Origin: Stenogyne calaminthoides
Lineage: Eukaryota; Streptophyta; Magnoliopsida; Lamiales; Lamiaceae
Reading direction: 5' to 3'
DNA length: 64,000 bases
NCBI GenBank assembly: GCA_037126765.1
Contig: JBBCBC010000049.1
Coordinates: 248,001-312,000, forward strand
Position numbers and translations under genes: made by a program. Below, one piece after another: positions 33,680 through 46,647 of this stretch. The notes below the pieces were generated by a model. The model made no database searches. It saw only the letters and a list, made by a program, of their open reading frames with translations, and was not told where the DNA came from. Every line of letters starts with the position of its first letter. Positions within the stretch are counted from its first letter, which is position 1.

Positions 33680-36490
33680 GGAAGTCAGAATGCCCGAAGA
33701 TGTCTGGCAGGAATACGTCTTGGTCAGAAACCAAATGATACACCGGAATTATGTATGGTGCGATCTAAACAAAGCACATCCCAAATATATAACTTCCCGA
33801 TTAACACATCGACTATTTGGTCGATAGTCACGGTAGTCCACGAGCTCTGGCGTTTATGGATCGTTAATAGGGTAGCATCAAATTCCGTGCATCCAGTTGA
33901 TCAGAAAACGACGCTTCTACACGAAGAATATGTATTGCTGGGCATGCCTTCCGGATTAAAAAAATCTTTGGAGCAACTTGCAAAAGTGAATAGAATGTTG
34001 ACGAGCATATCTGATGACGGTTAAAGGTATCATTGTGATGATATTGTGGTGCTTGACATAAGGAGGATATCAACCGTCTCGCTCAAACTTTTTGACATCC
34101 TCGGGGCATATAACATGAAATTAAGCCCAAAAATGTAATTTCAGGAGTTCATTCTCGAAAATTTCTGGGACATATGGTCGTAATAATCCAGGAATCGAAA
34201 CGAACCCATCAAAAAAATCAAGCCGCGACTGACATGCGAGTTCTCCTAGGAATGTTGGGGAGTCCAAAAAGTTGACGGGTTGTCTGGCTTTTCTTCAACT
34301 GTTTCATATCAATAACAGGGGATAAATGTAAGCCTTTCTTTGAAGCACTTAAGAAAAAGGAAAGTTCCGATGGACCAAAACATTGCCAAAGCGCATTCAA
34401 TCACTAAAATCGCATTTTGGTCGTGGCATAATATTCCTATCGCCGTATCAGGCGGAACAACTTTATCTTTATTTGCCGCTTCGAGCACACAATCGAGTGA
34501 TGTGTCGTCCAAGCGAAGGTCAAACGCATTTTGTCGTGTATTATGTTGGTCAAGTACTTAAAGATGTCAATTACTAAGGTATCCCTTATAGTTTGGAAAA
34601 ACCTCATAACGAGATTACGTGGCTATGGCCATATTTCTTCGACCACTCCATTAAATTGTCACTATTTTCCACTATGTCAAGTCTACACCCCACTGAACCA
34701 AGAGAGGGAGATTACTCAAATGGGCGTGGAGTTGGGCGATTCGACCTCACCTTTACCCCCTAACCGCCATAAAAGGCCAAGTAATGGCCAGTTTTGTGGT
34801 AGAATTAACATATCACAACGCCGGAAGGAATCAATCCCATGGCACATGTAGATGGGTCTTCGCGAGCACAAGAGCTGGAGCGGGCGTGGTTCTCATTAGC
34901 CCAACTCGGACAAATCTTTTCACAACGGACATCCGTTTTGATTTCCGCCATTTAATAATGAAATTTGATATGGTTTCGATCGTAATATACAATAAGCTAT
35001 GTCGATGGGATTCAAAAACCTGGCGATATATAACGACTCTCGACTAATTGTGTAATAATATTAGGCGAATATGAAGCATTTATAAGTAGCAAATGGTACA
35101 ATACGATTTGCTGGCCAAAACAACTACTCAAAATGATTTAACAAGTCTACATGAAACGGCTTTTCCCATCGGAGTAATTCATTCGTATTTCAAGACATTT
35201 AGCAACAAATTGCAGGGGGTGACTACTTTACAATGTTGTTAGACGTTACTACTTGCTCGCCATCAATTCCAAAGGGTCAGGATCATCCAAATGGAAGTCG
35301 GAACAAAAACCTGGATGACCCCAATTCTAAAATATCTACGTAATGGTGTCCTCCTCGAAGACATAATTTTGTTAAACTTCGCTATTTACCGGGCTTCTCG
35401 CTACACTATTTTGAAGTGACACCTATACAAATGGGTTTATCCACTTCCATTGCTATGTGTCACACCCGAAGAAGGCCACCAAGTCTGATGCAATTCACTC
35501 GAGTCGCGAAACCATCTGAGCGGATCATGCGGCGTACAATGCCATCGAGACAAGGATACTCTTGGCCCACTAAGGATTCAGTACTACCTCGGCGTGTCAT
35601 AATTGTCGGGTATACGCTCCTTTCATCCGTAGTCACGAAAAGTGTGGGTTTCAGGTCCTTGGCCGTTAAGCTAAATGGGGAATCGACCCTAATCAGCCTT
35701 TTCCCTCTTGATGCAATGGGATAAAGTACCTTTGTGATGTAGTTGACTACTTCGCCAAATGGGCAAAGCCCCGATAGTAGTTATTGAGCTACCGAGCAAA
35801 AATGTGGAATTTTGTTTGGAAAAGCATCATTTGTCGTTTGGACTCCCAATCTTTGGTCGCGGACGTCGCGATCGATTCTATGGGAATGATGAAGAAGCGG
35901 TATGCCGTGGGAATAAAAAGCATTATTCCGCCCCGTATTATCCACAATCAAGCGGGACAAGTTGAGGCAATATCAAATTATCAGCATACCCTCAGGCTAA
36001 ATCCTTGATAATTTAAAAGAGGATGGGCGGAAGGTGTTAGAGATCTTATGCATCAAGACTACTTTCTCGTAATATCAATGATGGAAACCCCATTTGCCTT
36101 GGCATTTTGGGATGTATACTATTCTAGATAAGTCAAGTTCGAGCCACCCAACCATGTATTTTGGCGACACATCAATGATCAAGGGCTAGCCTTTTAGCAC
36201 AGATCTGTTAGAACAAAGACGGTCCCCACTAACTATAAAAAATGCAATGTCTGACAAAGATTTAAAAATTACAATTCTAAAGTTAAACCGCGGATTCAAC
36301 ATTGGCGATCTCGATTAAAAGCGAGCAATGGGGGTCCCGGTATTTTTGGTCGAGCTTGGGAAGGTCCATGGAAATGTGAACTTTGGTAGATGGAGGCGTA
36401 TGAATTGGAGGGATTATGAACCCACTTTTTTCCTCTTGGAATGCCGCAAATTTGAAAAAATATTATCAATATGAACTCCCCGAGAACCGA
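33680..36490 (+). pseudogene. Ty3/gypsy pol remnant, Tat (Ogre/Retand)-like
   Basis: Coding similarity jumps among plus-strand frames but keeps the gypsy order. Reverse transcriptase: DLNKAHPKY near 33760-33785, GMPSGLKKSLEQ near 33940-33975 (usually MPFGLKNA), CDDIVV near 34035-34052 (usually YVDDMVV) and LTGCLAFLQLF near 34275-34305. RNase H: ELYLYL-type words near 34455 and GVELGDSTSPLPP near 34720-34760. An additional archaeal-type RNase H: GAGVVLISPTRTNL near 34873-34915, with IRFDFRH. Integrase: YFAKWAKAP near 35750-35772 and KKHYSAPYYPQSSG near 35918-35960. The tail resembling LKKYYQYELP lies near 36455-36480. The extra RNase H and the PYYPQSSGQVE word point to the Tat lineage. Frames are broken everywhere, so no enzyme is made. 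Confidence 0.85.
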
Positions 36491-38189
36491 AAGAAATTAG
36501 GCGAACATACAATTATGCTTCGACCGATTCATGGCTGGTGACAAAACCGACCTTTGGCAAATGGACGACCAAAGTGATCTTCATGAATAGGCGATCAACG
36601 TCCCACCGCAAAAGATAATGAGCAAAAAGGGTTTAAAGAAATTTGAACAAAAACATCGAAGCGAACTACCCAAGAATATCTTTAGGGTAGAATTCCTGAA
36701 AACCAGAGACACGTCACCATATCCAGCACATTCAAAAGGTGTCTAGAAAGGGCAATCGTGTCATCTCCCCTTCCACGTCATGTTAATATGGAGTCAAAAG
36801 CGAAATAAGGACCACATGTTGCATTATTTTCAAAAGATACTGCGAGGTGAAACCGGCTCATGCTCCGGAACCTCTATAAATAGACCTCTCGTTGTACAAA
36901 AACAAGTTTTCCTCACCAAATAAGGAAAGTTTAGATATTCGTATCTTACATTTATTCAGTCCCATAACCTTGTTATAAAATTAGGTTTAGTATATACGGA
37001 ATGTATCGTCCATTGAGTTCGTATCCTCTTTCTTGACTCAACCGTATCTCTCGGCCCGACTTTGGTTCGAGCTCTATACTCCTCTCCCAGCGGCAAAAGC
37101 AGATATTTACGCCTTTCGATTTGGAAAAGCGATCAATCGAGCAAATATTATCTACCCAGTACTTGGGTGCGCCTCGAGCATAACTTGCTTTCCCTCAAAG
37201 CACAATCGCTCGGCAATGGAGTTACAACCTCGTTCATCACTACTTATGCGAGGATCGATCATAAGTTCCCCTCGCATCCGCGAAATCTCCTTACGAGGGG
37301 CGATGCTCCGGCACTCTCGCGGCGTCGCGAATGATGCTCAACGTCGGCCGGTTGTACCAGACGAATGCTTTCGGATCACCGACTAGAAATTGAAGTTGGT
37401 GGGAAGCGGTAAGGATGACCGAGCAGTGCCTCTGCTGCACCAAACCCGTGAGAACAAGGTTGCTGCGCCACATGCTCCGGGGGGATTTTATGGGTGGCAA
37501 AGATAATCATACCAGACTAGAAAGGCCCACTCTTTGCTAACTGGCCGCTTCCCGAGCACTTTGATGGAGGAGTGAGTTATCGAAAGGCTTTCATTTCGTA
37601 AGCTTTAACAAGTGAAGAACCCTTGACGAGAAGCTCAAGTCCATACTCACCTGCAGAACTACAACTTTTGATCGACGTCGACTACCATCCAAGTCTTAAG
37701 ACAATTTGGGTGGTATATGATGAAAAAAATGAAACCAGCATCCTCGAAATCTTAAAAAGGTTGGTTGGTAGGAAATAAGAAAGTGGATTTGTAAAATTAT
37801 TGACAAGCCATAAGTGATGTAATAGATTAAAACATCTAGATACGGTGTTTATCTTTTTTACTTATATGTAATTTTTAGTCGACTGAAATCGATCGCCCAA
37901 AGTAAGGCGATCCACGCCCTCAAATGATTGAATGAACTTAGCATATGTTACCTGATGTAAAGAATTTGTGCTACAATATCCTCGACAAAAGCGGGTTTTT
38001 TTTTTGGCTACAAGACGCAACTAAATAAAGGCGACCAAAAAGCGAAGTTTAACGGCTAAATAAAGACAATCACAACAAATAAAAGGTTGCAAATAAAATA
38101 AGAAAACCATTCGATTGCATCTAAATAAGACAATCAAAACACCAAGTCTGCAAACATAAGCACATTAAAGTTAAGACAAGCAAAAGTTC
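36491..38189 (+). mobile_element. Gypsy 3' region with LTR-like promoter
   Basis: Following pol, TATAAATA at 36875-36882 (context CCTCTATAAATAGACC) is set in sequence resembling the promoter and leader of a plant LTR. LTR edges could not be fixed. Between 37030 and 37560 there are overlapping broken frames on both strands. Near 37610-37780 a short plus-strand frame reads SPAELQLLIDVDYHPSLKTI to a stop, gene-like but unidentified. 37800-38190 is AT-rich and non-coding. Confidence 0.4.
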
Positions 38190-38196
38190 CATTCAT

Positions 38197-41169
38197 TCAT
38201 AAAAACTTTGAAAAGTGTAAAGACAAATCCAAACAAAAAGAGCCACAAGTGGCTGAAAGTTCCAAACAAGGCCATCGGTAGATCACAAAAAGAACAAAAT
38301 AAAAAGTTTCAGGAAAAAATATATATTTAATAAAGGTCGCTAGGAAGAAATACTTAAACGACCCATCACATCTTGCTTCATGTTGCAAATAATTCGCCAT
38401 CCTGCTTCGCCCCAACACGCTCATTATCTCGTTACCACCCGCCCTTCGCTCGCCCGTGTCACCTAATTTTCGGGATTTCTACTATCATCATCTTCTTCTC
38501 CAAGCGATCCCGATCTCGACCCACCGAGGAGTTTGGAGAGCTCGCGTATATGCTTGCGGTCGGCGAGAGCAACTCTCGATCCTGTGGGGGACATCGGCGA
38601 TACTCTTCTCGATCGTCAATGAAACTTCCTGGTGGCGAAAAAGTCGCGCTTGCCGTCTGAAACGCCGGCAAAGCACAAATATAAGTAGTTGAACGGCCGA
38701 TCCCGCGCCTCTAATGGGATTCGCGACTTGGAGTTTAGCAGGCCTAATGGTGTTGTGGTCTCCTCGGCGTCGTGGATTGTTGGACGAGCAAATCGTCTGC
38801 GAACATAAGCATCAATTCCGGACGGAAGTCGGCAAAAGCTCGGCGTCACCAGCAATGTCTGCACCGTCACCGGATCTTTTCAACTGCATTACATCGCGAT
38901 CTGACCCGCTTTGTTTGCTTGGTTTCCTGCGCTTTATCCGGTTCTTCATCTTATCATTAAAGCTAAGCTACGAGAAATGAGTACTTGAGTAAAAAAGTCG
39001 GGTCACCCCGCATGGTATTCTCTGCAGGATCACGACGATTCCGCCGACGAATCGGACCTATTCAGCCAAGCTCCATAATTCGACGACCGATCGCGAGTCC
39101 CTCAAGTCCATCGCCCGGGGATCGAACAAGTCTCAAAGGCACGTTGAATGTGCTCGAGAAGCTCGGGAATGTTGCAAACCTTGGGGAGAAATGTATAGTT
39201 CATCAAACAGTGTGAAGGTGGTTCGCCATCCACATACCTAAGGAAAAAAAGGACAAAACAATAAAGACTTATTAAACAACAAATAATCTGAATGAACAAG
39301 ACGTTTCTAAGCAAACAAGTTACACCTTTGCTAAAGGCATCATCCCAAGGAAAGATGTGTCATCCAGGCGCAATCCGAGAACCGGAAGCGGCGTAACTCT
39401 CTCGCAGATGGATATGAGTGCGGTTGTGCCCGCTTTCAACGACCGGATTGCTTTCGTCGCACTATAGGAGGTATGCTCGGCTCGACCCGCGGGATTTGCC
39501 GACTCTAAAGTCTCTGCCGAGTAAAACCCGGCGATGGATCTGCTCGCTACCGGCTCCTTGATCGGCCCGGCGGAGGACCTTCGATTTGCTTTCGACTCAC
39601 GGGAGGTTTCTACGCTTGTCGCTCGGTGAATCAAGAGCCATCTCACTAGAACTTCTCCGCCGTGCCATCTCGGTATGCTCGTGGTACTCACCGGCCATGC
39701 AAGTAATCAGGGAACAATCATCAAACACAAAAGATCTACTTAATAAAAGTGAAATTGAAAAGAAGGATGCGTGAAGAAGTCAGAGATTTAAGCACCTACC
39801 GGTAGGGTCAAGAGCGACTAGATGATGAGGTGCGGCACGTACAAACCACCTTTCTTGTGTTCCTCTCCTTGCTTAAAGTCAACAACTGAGCTTCGATGCA
39901 GGATAGAAGATCGATTTGCCGTAGATCTTTTTAAAAGTACCCGTCTTTTGCCTCTTTATCCGTCATTGCTGCCTAACTTCTGAAAAAAGAAAATAAAAAG
40001 TTAAAAATCGGTCCCACCGAATATGAATGCAAACAAAAAGATACTCACTTCAAAAACTCCAAAATGGGTTGGGATATGTAAACGGCATTATCTTGCTTCG
40101 AAGTGGCCGGGACTCCAATCACCCCCGACAAACCAAAAACTTGTTCTTCGGGCCCCTGATCTTATTCGTACATCCTCGACAACTTTGCATTGCATTTCAT
40201 TGCATAAATACCCCCGTGCTCGCCCGTAGACGGGTTAGATGAATCGGTCGAGGAGCTCCGCAGTTGTAGGGAAACAGGGTCGACCTTACCAAATAACGCC
40301 AAGAGACTCATAATCATATGCCCCGTTCGGGCATAATTTGGGGTGATAGGAGTGTTATATTCCAAAGTTGCAGCGAAAGTATCGCGGGATGAGGAATCTA
40401 ACCCCGCCTCAAGAACTACATTAACCGCCACGCAACCTTGAGAGGGGTTGATCTGCTTGTCGTCACCAAAAAGAAAACATCTTTGGGGTTTCATAGTTTC
40501 GACATAATTGAGCAAGCATATCGGGTTCCCGATTATCTTCCGCCAATTTGCTCATTTAATATTCATTCTCGACTCCAACTCGATGGGGTTGCTGGCCATT
40601 CAAAATCATTTGGACATTATATCACGTACATATCGACTATGAGGAACCCCGACAGAATTTGTTGAACATTTTGCTCATCGGGCCAGAACAAAACCCCGCC
40701 GCCCCATCTCCTCTCGCTCGCCCCCATCTCATTCCAATTCTAGGTTAGGGGTTCACAACCGGCTCGCCTCCAATCCCTCCACTTTGTTCGGTCAAATAAA
40801 CCCCACCTGCCGCAGCCCCAACTTGGTGATGCTCGGCAGCTCTACATCGAGATCACCCAGCACGGGGAACCCATCGATCAACCTCCTCATGGAATCACAA
40901 AAAATCGATCGGGCTAATTCCCAATCCAATTCATTTATAGCATCATCGGAACCGTGTAGGATAGCAAATGGTTGCGAATTTTCCAATGAGGGTTCACTTG
41001 GCGGTCTCCCCGTTGATGGACCAACCCTACTGGGTAATTGCGGCGTTATGAAGAAACAACCCAGGGGTTTTGGACTCACCGATCGGGCGAGCCTCATTAG
41101 AAATCCATGCGAAGACATGATGAAAAATTGAAGAAAAAGAAAGAGTAAAAATCTTTGGAAAAATTCCAC
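38197..41169 (-). pseudogene. Minus-strand transcription unit within gypsy territory, function unknown
   Basis: A minus-strand TATA box (41248-41239) is followed by a CT-rich leader and an ATG (41169 or 41118) opening a 125-codon frame that includes MSSHGFLMRLARSVSPKPLG and ends at 40792. Further minus-strand frames follow at 40515-40162, 39691-39320, 39314-39102 and 38870-38459. Between some of them are credible introns, for example donor GTGAGTATC at 40048 with acceptor TTTTCTTTTTTCAG at 39980, and an acceptor TTTTTTTCCTTAG near 39239. Frames are interrupted between exons. I recognise no domain. Tat-lineage gypsy elements such as Grande and Retand are known to carry antisense reading frames between pol and the 3' LTR, so this may be a decayed one; that link is inference from position. 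A captured host gene is the alternative. Confidence 0.45.
39980..40048 (-). other. Candidate 69-bp intron
   Basis: On the minus strand the donor GAA|GTGAGTATC and the acceptor TTTTCTTTTTTCAG|AAG bound a T-rich 69-base segment, a credible short plant intron. Confidence 0.5.
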
Positions 41170-41238
41170 CTAAGAGAATTGTGAAAATTAAAAAAGGGAG
41201 AAGAAGAAAAGAAAAGAAGGGAAGAGAAAGAGAGGGGG

Positions 41239-41248
41239 TATTTATAAA
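41239..41248 (-). promoter_or_regulatory. TATA box of the minus-strand unit
   Basis: TTTATAAATA on the minus strand, followed by about 60 bases of almost pure CT, a common plant core promoter and leader layout, then the first ATG at 41169. Confidence 0.65.
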
Positions 41249-41482
41249 CCCCGAGAATCAGGGTTATGTTTCAAAATTCAAAATTGTCCAGAATCATTGA
41301 ACCTAGGTACATGAGCATTCCTTGAATCACAGGTCGAGGAGACGCCTCAAGACGCCCAAAGGTCTACGGTCGGACCCCATTCTATACGCACAAAGGCGGC
41401 CGGACCGGTATTGTTGTAATCGGCTACACCAATTTCCACGTCATGGTTGCCCACCAAGCACGTGGACCAATTAAACGGACAA

Positions 41483-41541
41483 ATGCCACATCACAGATAC
41501 TTATTGACTTGATGCCACATCACAGATACATCTTGACTTGG
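41483..41541. repeat. Short direct repeat
   Basis: ATGCCACATCACAGATAC followed by TTGACTTG occurs twice in tandem, about 29 bases apart. Confidence 0.8.
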
Positions 41542-41699
41542 CGAAGCAGACTTCTTCAGCAAAAGCGGGCGGCAGGTTGGCAAACTATCCTGGCCGATCA
41601 CCCATACTCTCCCATCGGTTCCTCTACACTAAGACATCCCGATGTTCGTAGCGAGCAGAAAAAACAAGATAAAGTCAAAACCTTTCGCCCTTTGAAGGT

Positions 41700-42420
41700 G
41701 AGTACTACCTAAAGCATTTGGCTGGGTCATGTTCTTTGAAAAGCGAGAATGGTTAGGCGTAGTGGAAATACAATATTACTAATGCCGTAATCAAGCCACC
41801 ACCTAAGCCAACACCACTGATGACAAGTCGAAACCTCTCAAGCGGTAAAGACAAGTGTCACCAAAGAAACACCATAGAGACGGGTAATCCTACACACTCA
41901 CTTGCATGATAAGGAATCGATAGCTTTCGTCTTTACTGGCAAGACGTGCTTGTCCCCAAACCCTATAAATAGGCCCTCTCAAATCAATAATAGGGTTCGG
42001 AGGTTGGAAAAGAAACAACACTAAAGCCATATCCACTCATAAACTCATATGTAACTTTTTGCTCGTCATGTATATTGTGATGGGCATATATCTCAAACCG
42101 TAAATAATATAACCATTAGTTCTCCCCGAAATAGTCAATTAAGATTTAACCGGGTCACCAAATCATCTTTTATCATCTTACTTCACATTGTGTTCGCCTC
42201 ACATTATTGCCTAATATTTTGACATATCATCATCTTGTTTGTTAAGTCGTCTTTTGCCACATCATCATCGACTTTACAACAAACCAACCAACCACCCTTC
42301 TCTCATGAAAAAACCATGCATCAGTATTTTCTTCTCCAAAATCTTCCCATCCATTTCTAATCAATAATTCACACCATTCCTCTCTCAAAAAAAACCCCAA
42401 CTTCGTTGCTAATGTTCATT
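41700..42420 (+). mobile_element. LTR-like promoter region
   Basis: TATAAATA at 41964-41971 (context CCCTATAAATAGGCC) and downstream leader-like sequence resemble a second LTR promoter. It does not match the 36875 region, so the two are different elements or strongly diverged. Edges are not resolved. Confidence 0.35.
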
Positions 42421-43023
42421 TCGTTAAATGCTTGTTTGTGAAGTGAGGCGCCTAATCATATAAACCCACCACAAAATTGATTTTATTTCCACCTCATCGT
42501 TTACTCCCATTCACGCTCACTCCCAATCTTCGCCGCCCCCCACTCATTTAATACGCTTGGCTCCATTCTCGCCGCTTCTCTCTCAACTCAACATTTATAG
42601 ATGTGAGTCTTTTCACAATCCATTTATTTTTTCGCGCCATTTGATTTTTCTATATTTGGTTTAAATATTGATGATGGGTTTTTTTAATTGTATTAGAAAT
42701 GAGTTTGTTTAATATTGTTTTGGGGTTTTCGATTGTGTTGTGTCATACATTAGACATTTGCATGTTGAATGTGATGAATATCAATGGAATTTATTTGAAT
42801 GTGAATAAGTTTTGATTTCAGTTTTTGTGTTATGGAGTATTATTGGGGCATATATGTGTCTATATATATATATAGTGAAATGGTTTGATGTACACTTCTG
42901 AGTTATTTCACTTTTTATGTATCATACATTTATGTAGATGGAGCTTGTAGGCCAAGATGATTATTTCAATGTCCGATTAAGTTCTTTGGACTAATCTATC
43001 AATTAGGGAGAATAAAGGATAAT
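42421..43023. other. Region upstream of the Ulp1-like gene
   Basis: CT-rich stretches near 42480-42600 could be leader, with an ATG at 42600 and a GTGAGT donor directly after it. An AT microsatellite lies at about 42863-42875. No domain is encoded. Confidence 0.35.
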
Positions 43024-46000
43024 TTGAAATATGATGATATGAAATCAATGTTTGAGTTCTTGTTTGGGATGTTTTTACAATATGACCGACATGAATTTTT
43101 CAAGTCCAACTATACCTTCACTTGGTATTCAAACAAAAGACAATATACAGAGAGGGTGATAAGTTGCTTTTTTCATGTTAACAATTGTGTGAGCGAGTTA
43201 GGGGCCCAATGAATTTACTCTAGTCCTTTGGTCTCAAATTCGGTTCTAATCAGTTATTCCCGTCAAATCAAAGTTTTACAAAGACTTGTCTGGGGTCACA
43301 AAAGAATTGTGTGTGTGGGATATTGAAAGCCTTCTTGGAGGCTACAAAAAAACCCTCTAAATATGAGTTTGGGAGGTTGGTTTGAAATTGGGGCCCTTTG
43401 GATCTGTCTGAGTTCTCTTTGGTGAAGGAGAGAACCACCAAGAAGAAGATACACAATACATACATTTGATGGACGATTATGATGCCTTCAATGCATTTCC
43501 TGGGGAATTCGCATACACAATTTCTCGTCAACGACTTTTTGGCATCAGTTAGGAAAAAAAAGAGCCCTCAAGACAATGTCAAAAAAGTTGGAGAAGAAAA
43601 AAAAGTGCAACTACATTCCATTAGGATCTTTATGGATGTGTCGCCATTGATTTTGGGCCTATGAGGTTATGTCATTTCTTGGGGAAGTTTTGTGTGCTAT
43701 GAGAGCTCCATTTTGGTTATTCGGCGTATGTTGTGATGGACAAATCGTCAACTTTCCATTTTGATGTCTATCAAACTCGTATTTTTTGGTTATTCGTTAG
43801 GTGATGGACTTGGGCCAAGGGTGAGTGCATGGATTATGTAATTTTTTTAATTATGTGTTATAACCCTTGATGTAATCATACATGTGTGCTAACAAATTTT
43901 TTATGATTAATTGCATTTTAAAGTCATTAGAAGATTGTACCTTCAGCAAAAGGAGAAAAAAAAGATGCCCTACTACACCGGACCTCCTAGAATGGGAGAA
44001 GAATTGTGAAGCATCTCCTTCAAAGAAGTCTTCTTCAAATACTCCATTCACACCATCACAATCAAAGAAAAAATTTGAGGCATCTTTATGAAGAGTCGCA
44101 AACTTAACCGATCTGATTTTTAAAAGCGATTTTGATAAATCCACCTTCAAGAAGAGTAGGGTCATCAATAAGAAGAAGACAAAGAAATGTGTCAACAATA
44201 GCAAAGGGAAGAAGAATCTTGGTTGATTTGAAATGGCACAAGAGTAATATCATCGGGGATAGAAAGTCATGAAGGATATATGGGTAAATCAAATAGTTTA
44301 TAATGGCAAAAAAATGGATGGTTCATTGATGAATCCGAGCGAGATTTTTCAAAGAGAAAAATGAGGAAAACAGAAAGAAATGATGGGTAGGGGAATCGAT
44401 GTGGATGGTGAAGAATCCTTTAAGTCGCTTAACTACGAGAAGAAAGTGGTGATGGTGAAGAATTTGATGGGACGAAAACTACTCACCGGGTCCAAGCGGC
44501 AAGGGAGGAAGCAAGTGAAGAAAGTGATGGAATGGCCGAAGATTCCGATGAGGATGACAAAATTGATGAAATTAAGCCCGTAGGTTAGTTGATATACATT
44601 CTCTACACTTGTTTGCCTCTCCATGTTTTTTAATGTTGATATAAAAGTAGTGTTTTAATAATTGGTTAGGACATATATTTTATTTTCAAATTGACTTCTA
44701 TGATAATTTGATTGTCAAAATGTATTTCAATTCACAAGGTGGCAAGATTGGAGGAACAAATAAGGGGTTGGAAGAAGTTGAAGATGGCGATATGGAACAA
44801 AATTTACCGAAAGGTTCTTTTTTATCTATATTTATTTTGATGGGCTCAAATGTGGTTTGTATCATGGTTTTTACTATCAATGTTACCCAAAAATGTTTAT
44901 CGCTCTCTATCAATGTTTATTCACTCTAGAAATTCAATAAATGAAGGTCGCGAGCTACGGTGAATGAAAAAAATACATAAAATGTTGATGAAAAAGACGG
45001 ATTCAAAGGCCGAATCAAATGTTGCTAAAAGATAATATTTACAATGAAGAGTTGAGGTTGAAGAGGATGATTTGGTTGATGTTGAAATCAACCGGTTGGG
45101 AAACGGGAAATTTTGCTTCTAGAAAGTAGGGTATCGTTACATATGATTTTTACAAACCACATAAGATGTATGATCCCTTGACATTGTTTTGGGACGATCC
45201 TGCTCAAGAAAGATTTGTAAAATGGTATGAAGAAAATCGTGGAATAGCAACTCAGATGAAGTTTTCGGATCGAAATATAATGAGTGCAAACCATAAATTC
45301 TTTGAAAACTTTTGGGAACCTAATTGTTTTATTTATTTGATGAAGGTATTTCTTGAATCCTACGAAATGTTGGTTATTAATGCAAATTTCATTTGTATCT
45401 TGAGCGTGTCTTGTAGAACATTGATGCCCTTTTCAACCTTATCATTCTATAAATGAGAAAATGATTTATTCGAGAAAGGTTGGACTTTTTGTTGATCAAT
45501 TCTTTTTGGGTAAGTATGAAATTGTTTTTATCAATTATTTGGTATGTATCTTGTATAGTTAAAAATGTGGCTAAACTATAGGTCTATATATATTGTTTTG
45601 TTTATTGTTTGTTATGTTTGAATTGTTTAGGGATTGTTCATTGAAAGTACCTACAAAGATTGTAAACAACCTACAAAAAAGAAATTTGGTTGGGGTGGCT
45701 TAAGGATGCTAAGCAAGGTCGTTGATTATGTGTCGGGTAGATTTTCTATTTGGCATCGGCCTCGATTAGGCGAAGCGGAGTTGGTGTACGCCTTTGGCCA
45801 TGTAAATGATAATCATTGGGTGTTTATGCGAAATCGCCTAAAAGATCATGAAATAATTGTTTCGACTCCTTTAATTGGAGGCGAAGGCAAACCTAAAGAC
45901 TTTTATCGTCATTTCATTATGATGGGTGACTCTTGCCCAATATATACACCGTTGTTGGGAATGTTCGAGAGATGGTTTCGAAAAGCGGTGAACAAAAGCA

Positions 46001-46189
46001 TGGCCGACGACTTTGTTTTCCCATTGCTCACAACAGAACGATGCTGACTCATGTGGAATAATCGCCTTAAAAGTGTTCAAGTGTTTAGTGGTGGGTCGTT
46101 CAATAGAGGATATCAACCCGGATAACGTCGACGATTACCGAAAGAGTTATTGTTTGGAGTTGTTCGACGCGAACAATATCACTCTGTGA
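43024..46189 (+). pseudogene. DUF1985 + Ulp1 (C48) protease gene, broken; MULE-type
   Basis: N-terminal part: GMFLQYDRHEF (near 43067) then NEFTLVLWSQ, LMDDYDAFNAFP (about 43467) and KKVGEEKKVQLHSIRIFMD (about 43580) follow the DUF1985 pattern, with frameshifts. The middle (43900-45100) is lysine- and acid-rich linker. C-terminal part: DPAQERFVKWYEENRG (45197), then an exon whose acceptor GAATTGTTTAG precedes GLFIESTYKDC at 45631. Next comes the Ulp1 core with GHVNDNHWVFM (catalytic His codon at 45814) and DSCGIIALKVFKCL (Cys codon at 46052), with the stop at 46187. The expected FDS containing the catalytic Asp is present only in another frame (GAC at 45864), and another shift separates the His and Cys parts. 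Ulp1 enzymes cleave SUMO; DUF1985-Ulp1 genes are spread in plants by Mutator-like (Kaonashi-type) elements. No terminal repeats were found here. Confidence 0.8.
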
Positions 46190-46647
46190 ACGTTATTTGG
46201 AAACAAGCTTTGTGTAAATTAGTATGTCTACCTTTTTGTTATAAGTTTATGTAGAACACATTTTGTTTGGGTATAACTCTTGACTTTGGTACTCTTTAAT
46301 TTTATTTTGATGTTGTTGGTGGACGTTTGTTGCATGACTGAAAATGATGTATGACAGAAGTTTGGATATTGAGATTTCCTTGGCTGGTAGTCAGCATTAA
46401 AATTAATTGTTTCCAATTTTCATCAGTTAGTAATTCAATTCTGCATGCATGTGGCCTTCAAAATATAATTAACATTTGCACCAAATATTAGAGTTGAAAA
46501 CACTACATTAAAATAGAAATCCTAAAATTACATCCATGCATACTTGAAATTAGAAATAACGGGACAAACAGAAACAACTAGAAGAAGATAAACACCCAAC
46601 TTGCAAATACAAATCAGCCAGCTTATAAACTCCATCCAACCCTACCA
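46190..46647. other. Intergenic DNA
   Basis: No gene supported. It should contain the boundary between the Ulp1-type unit and the PIF/Harbinger unit, but neither end is identifiable. Confidence 0.35.
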
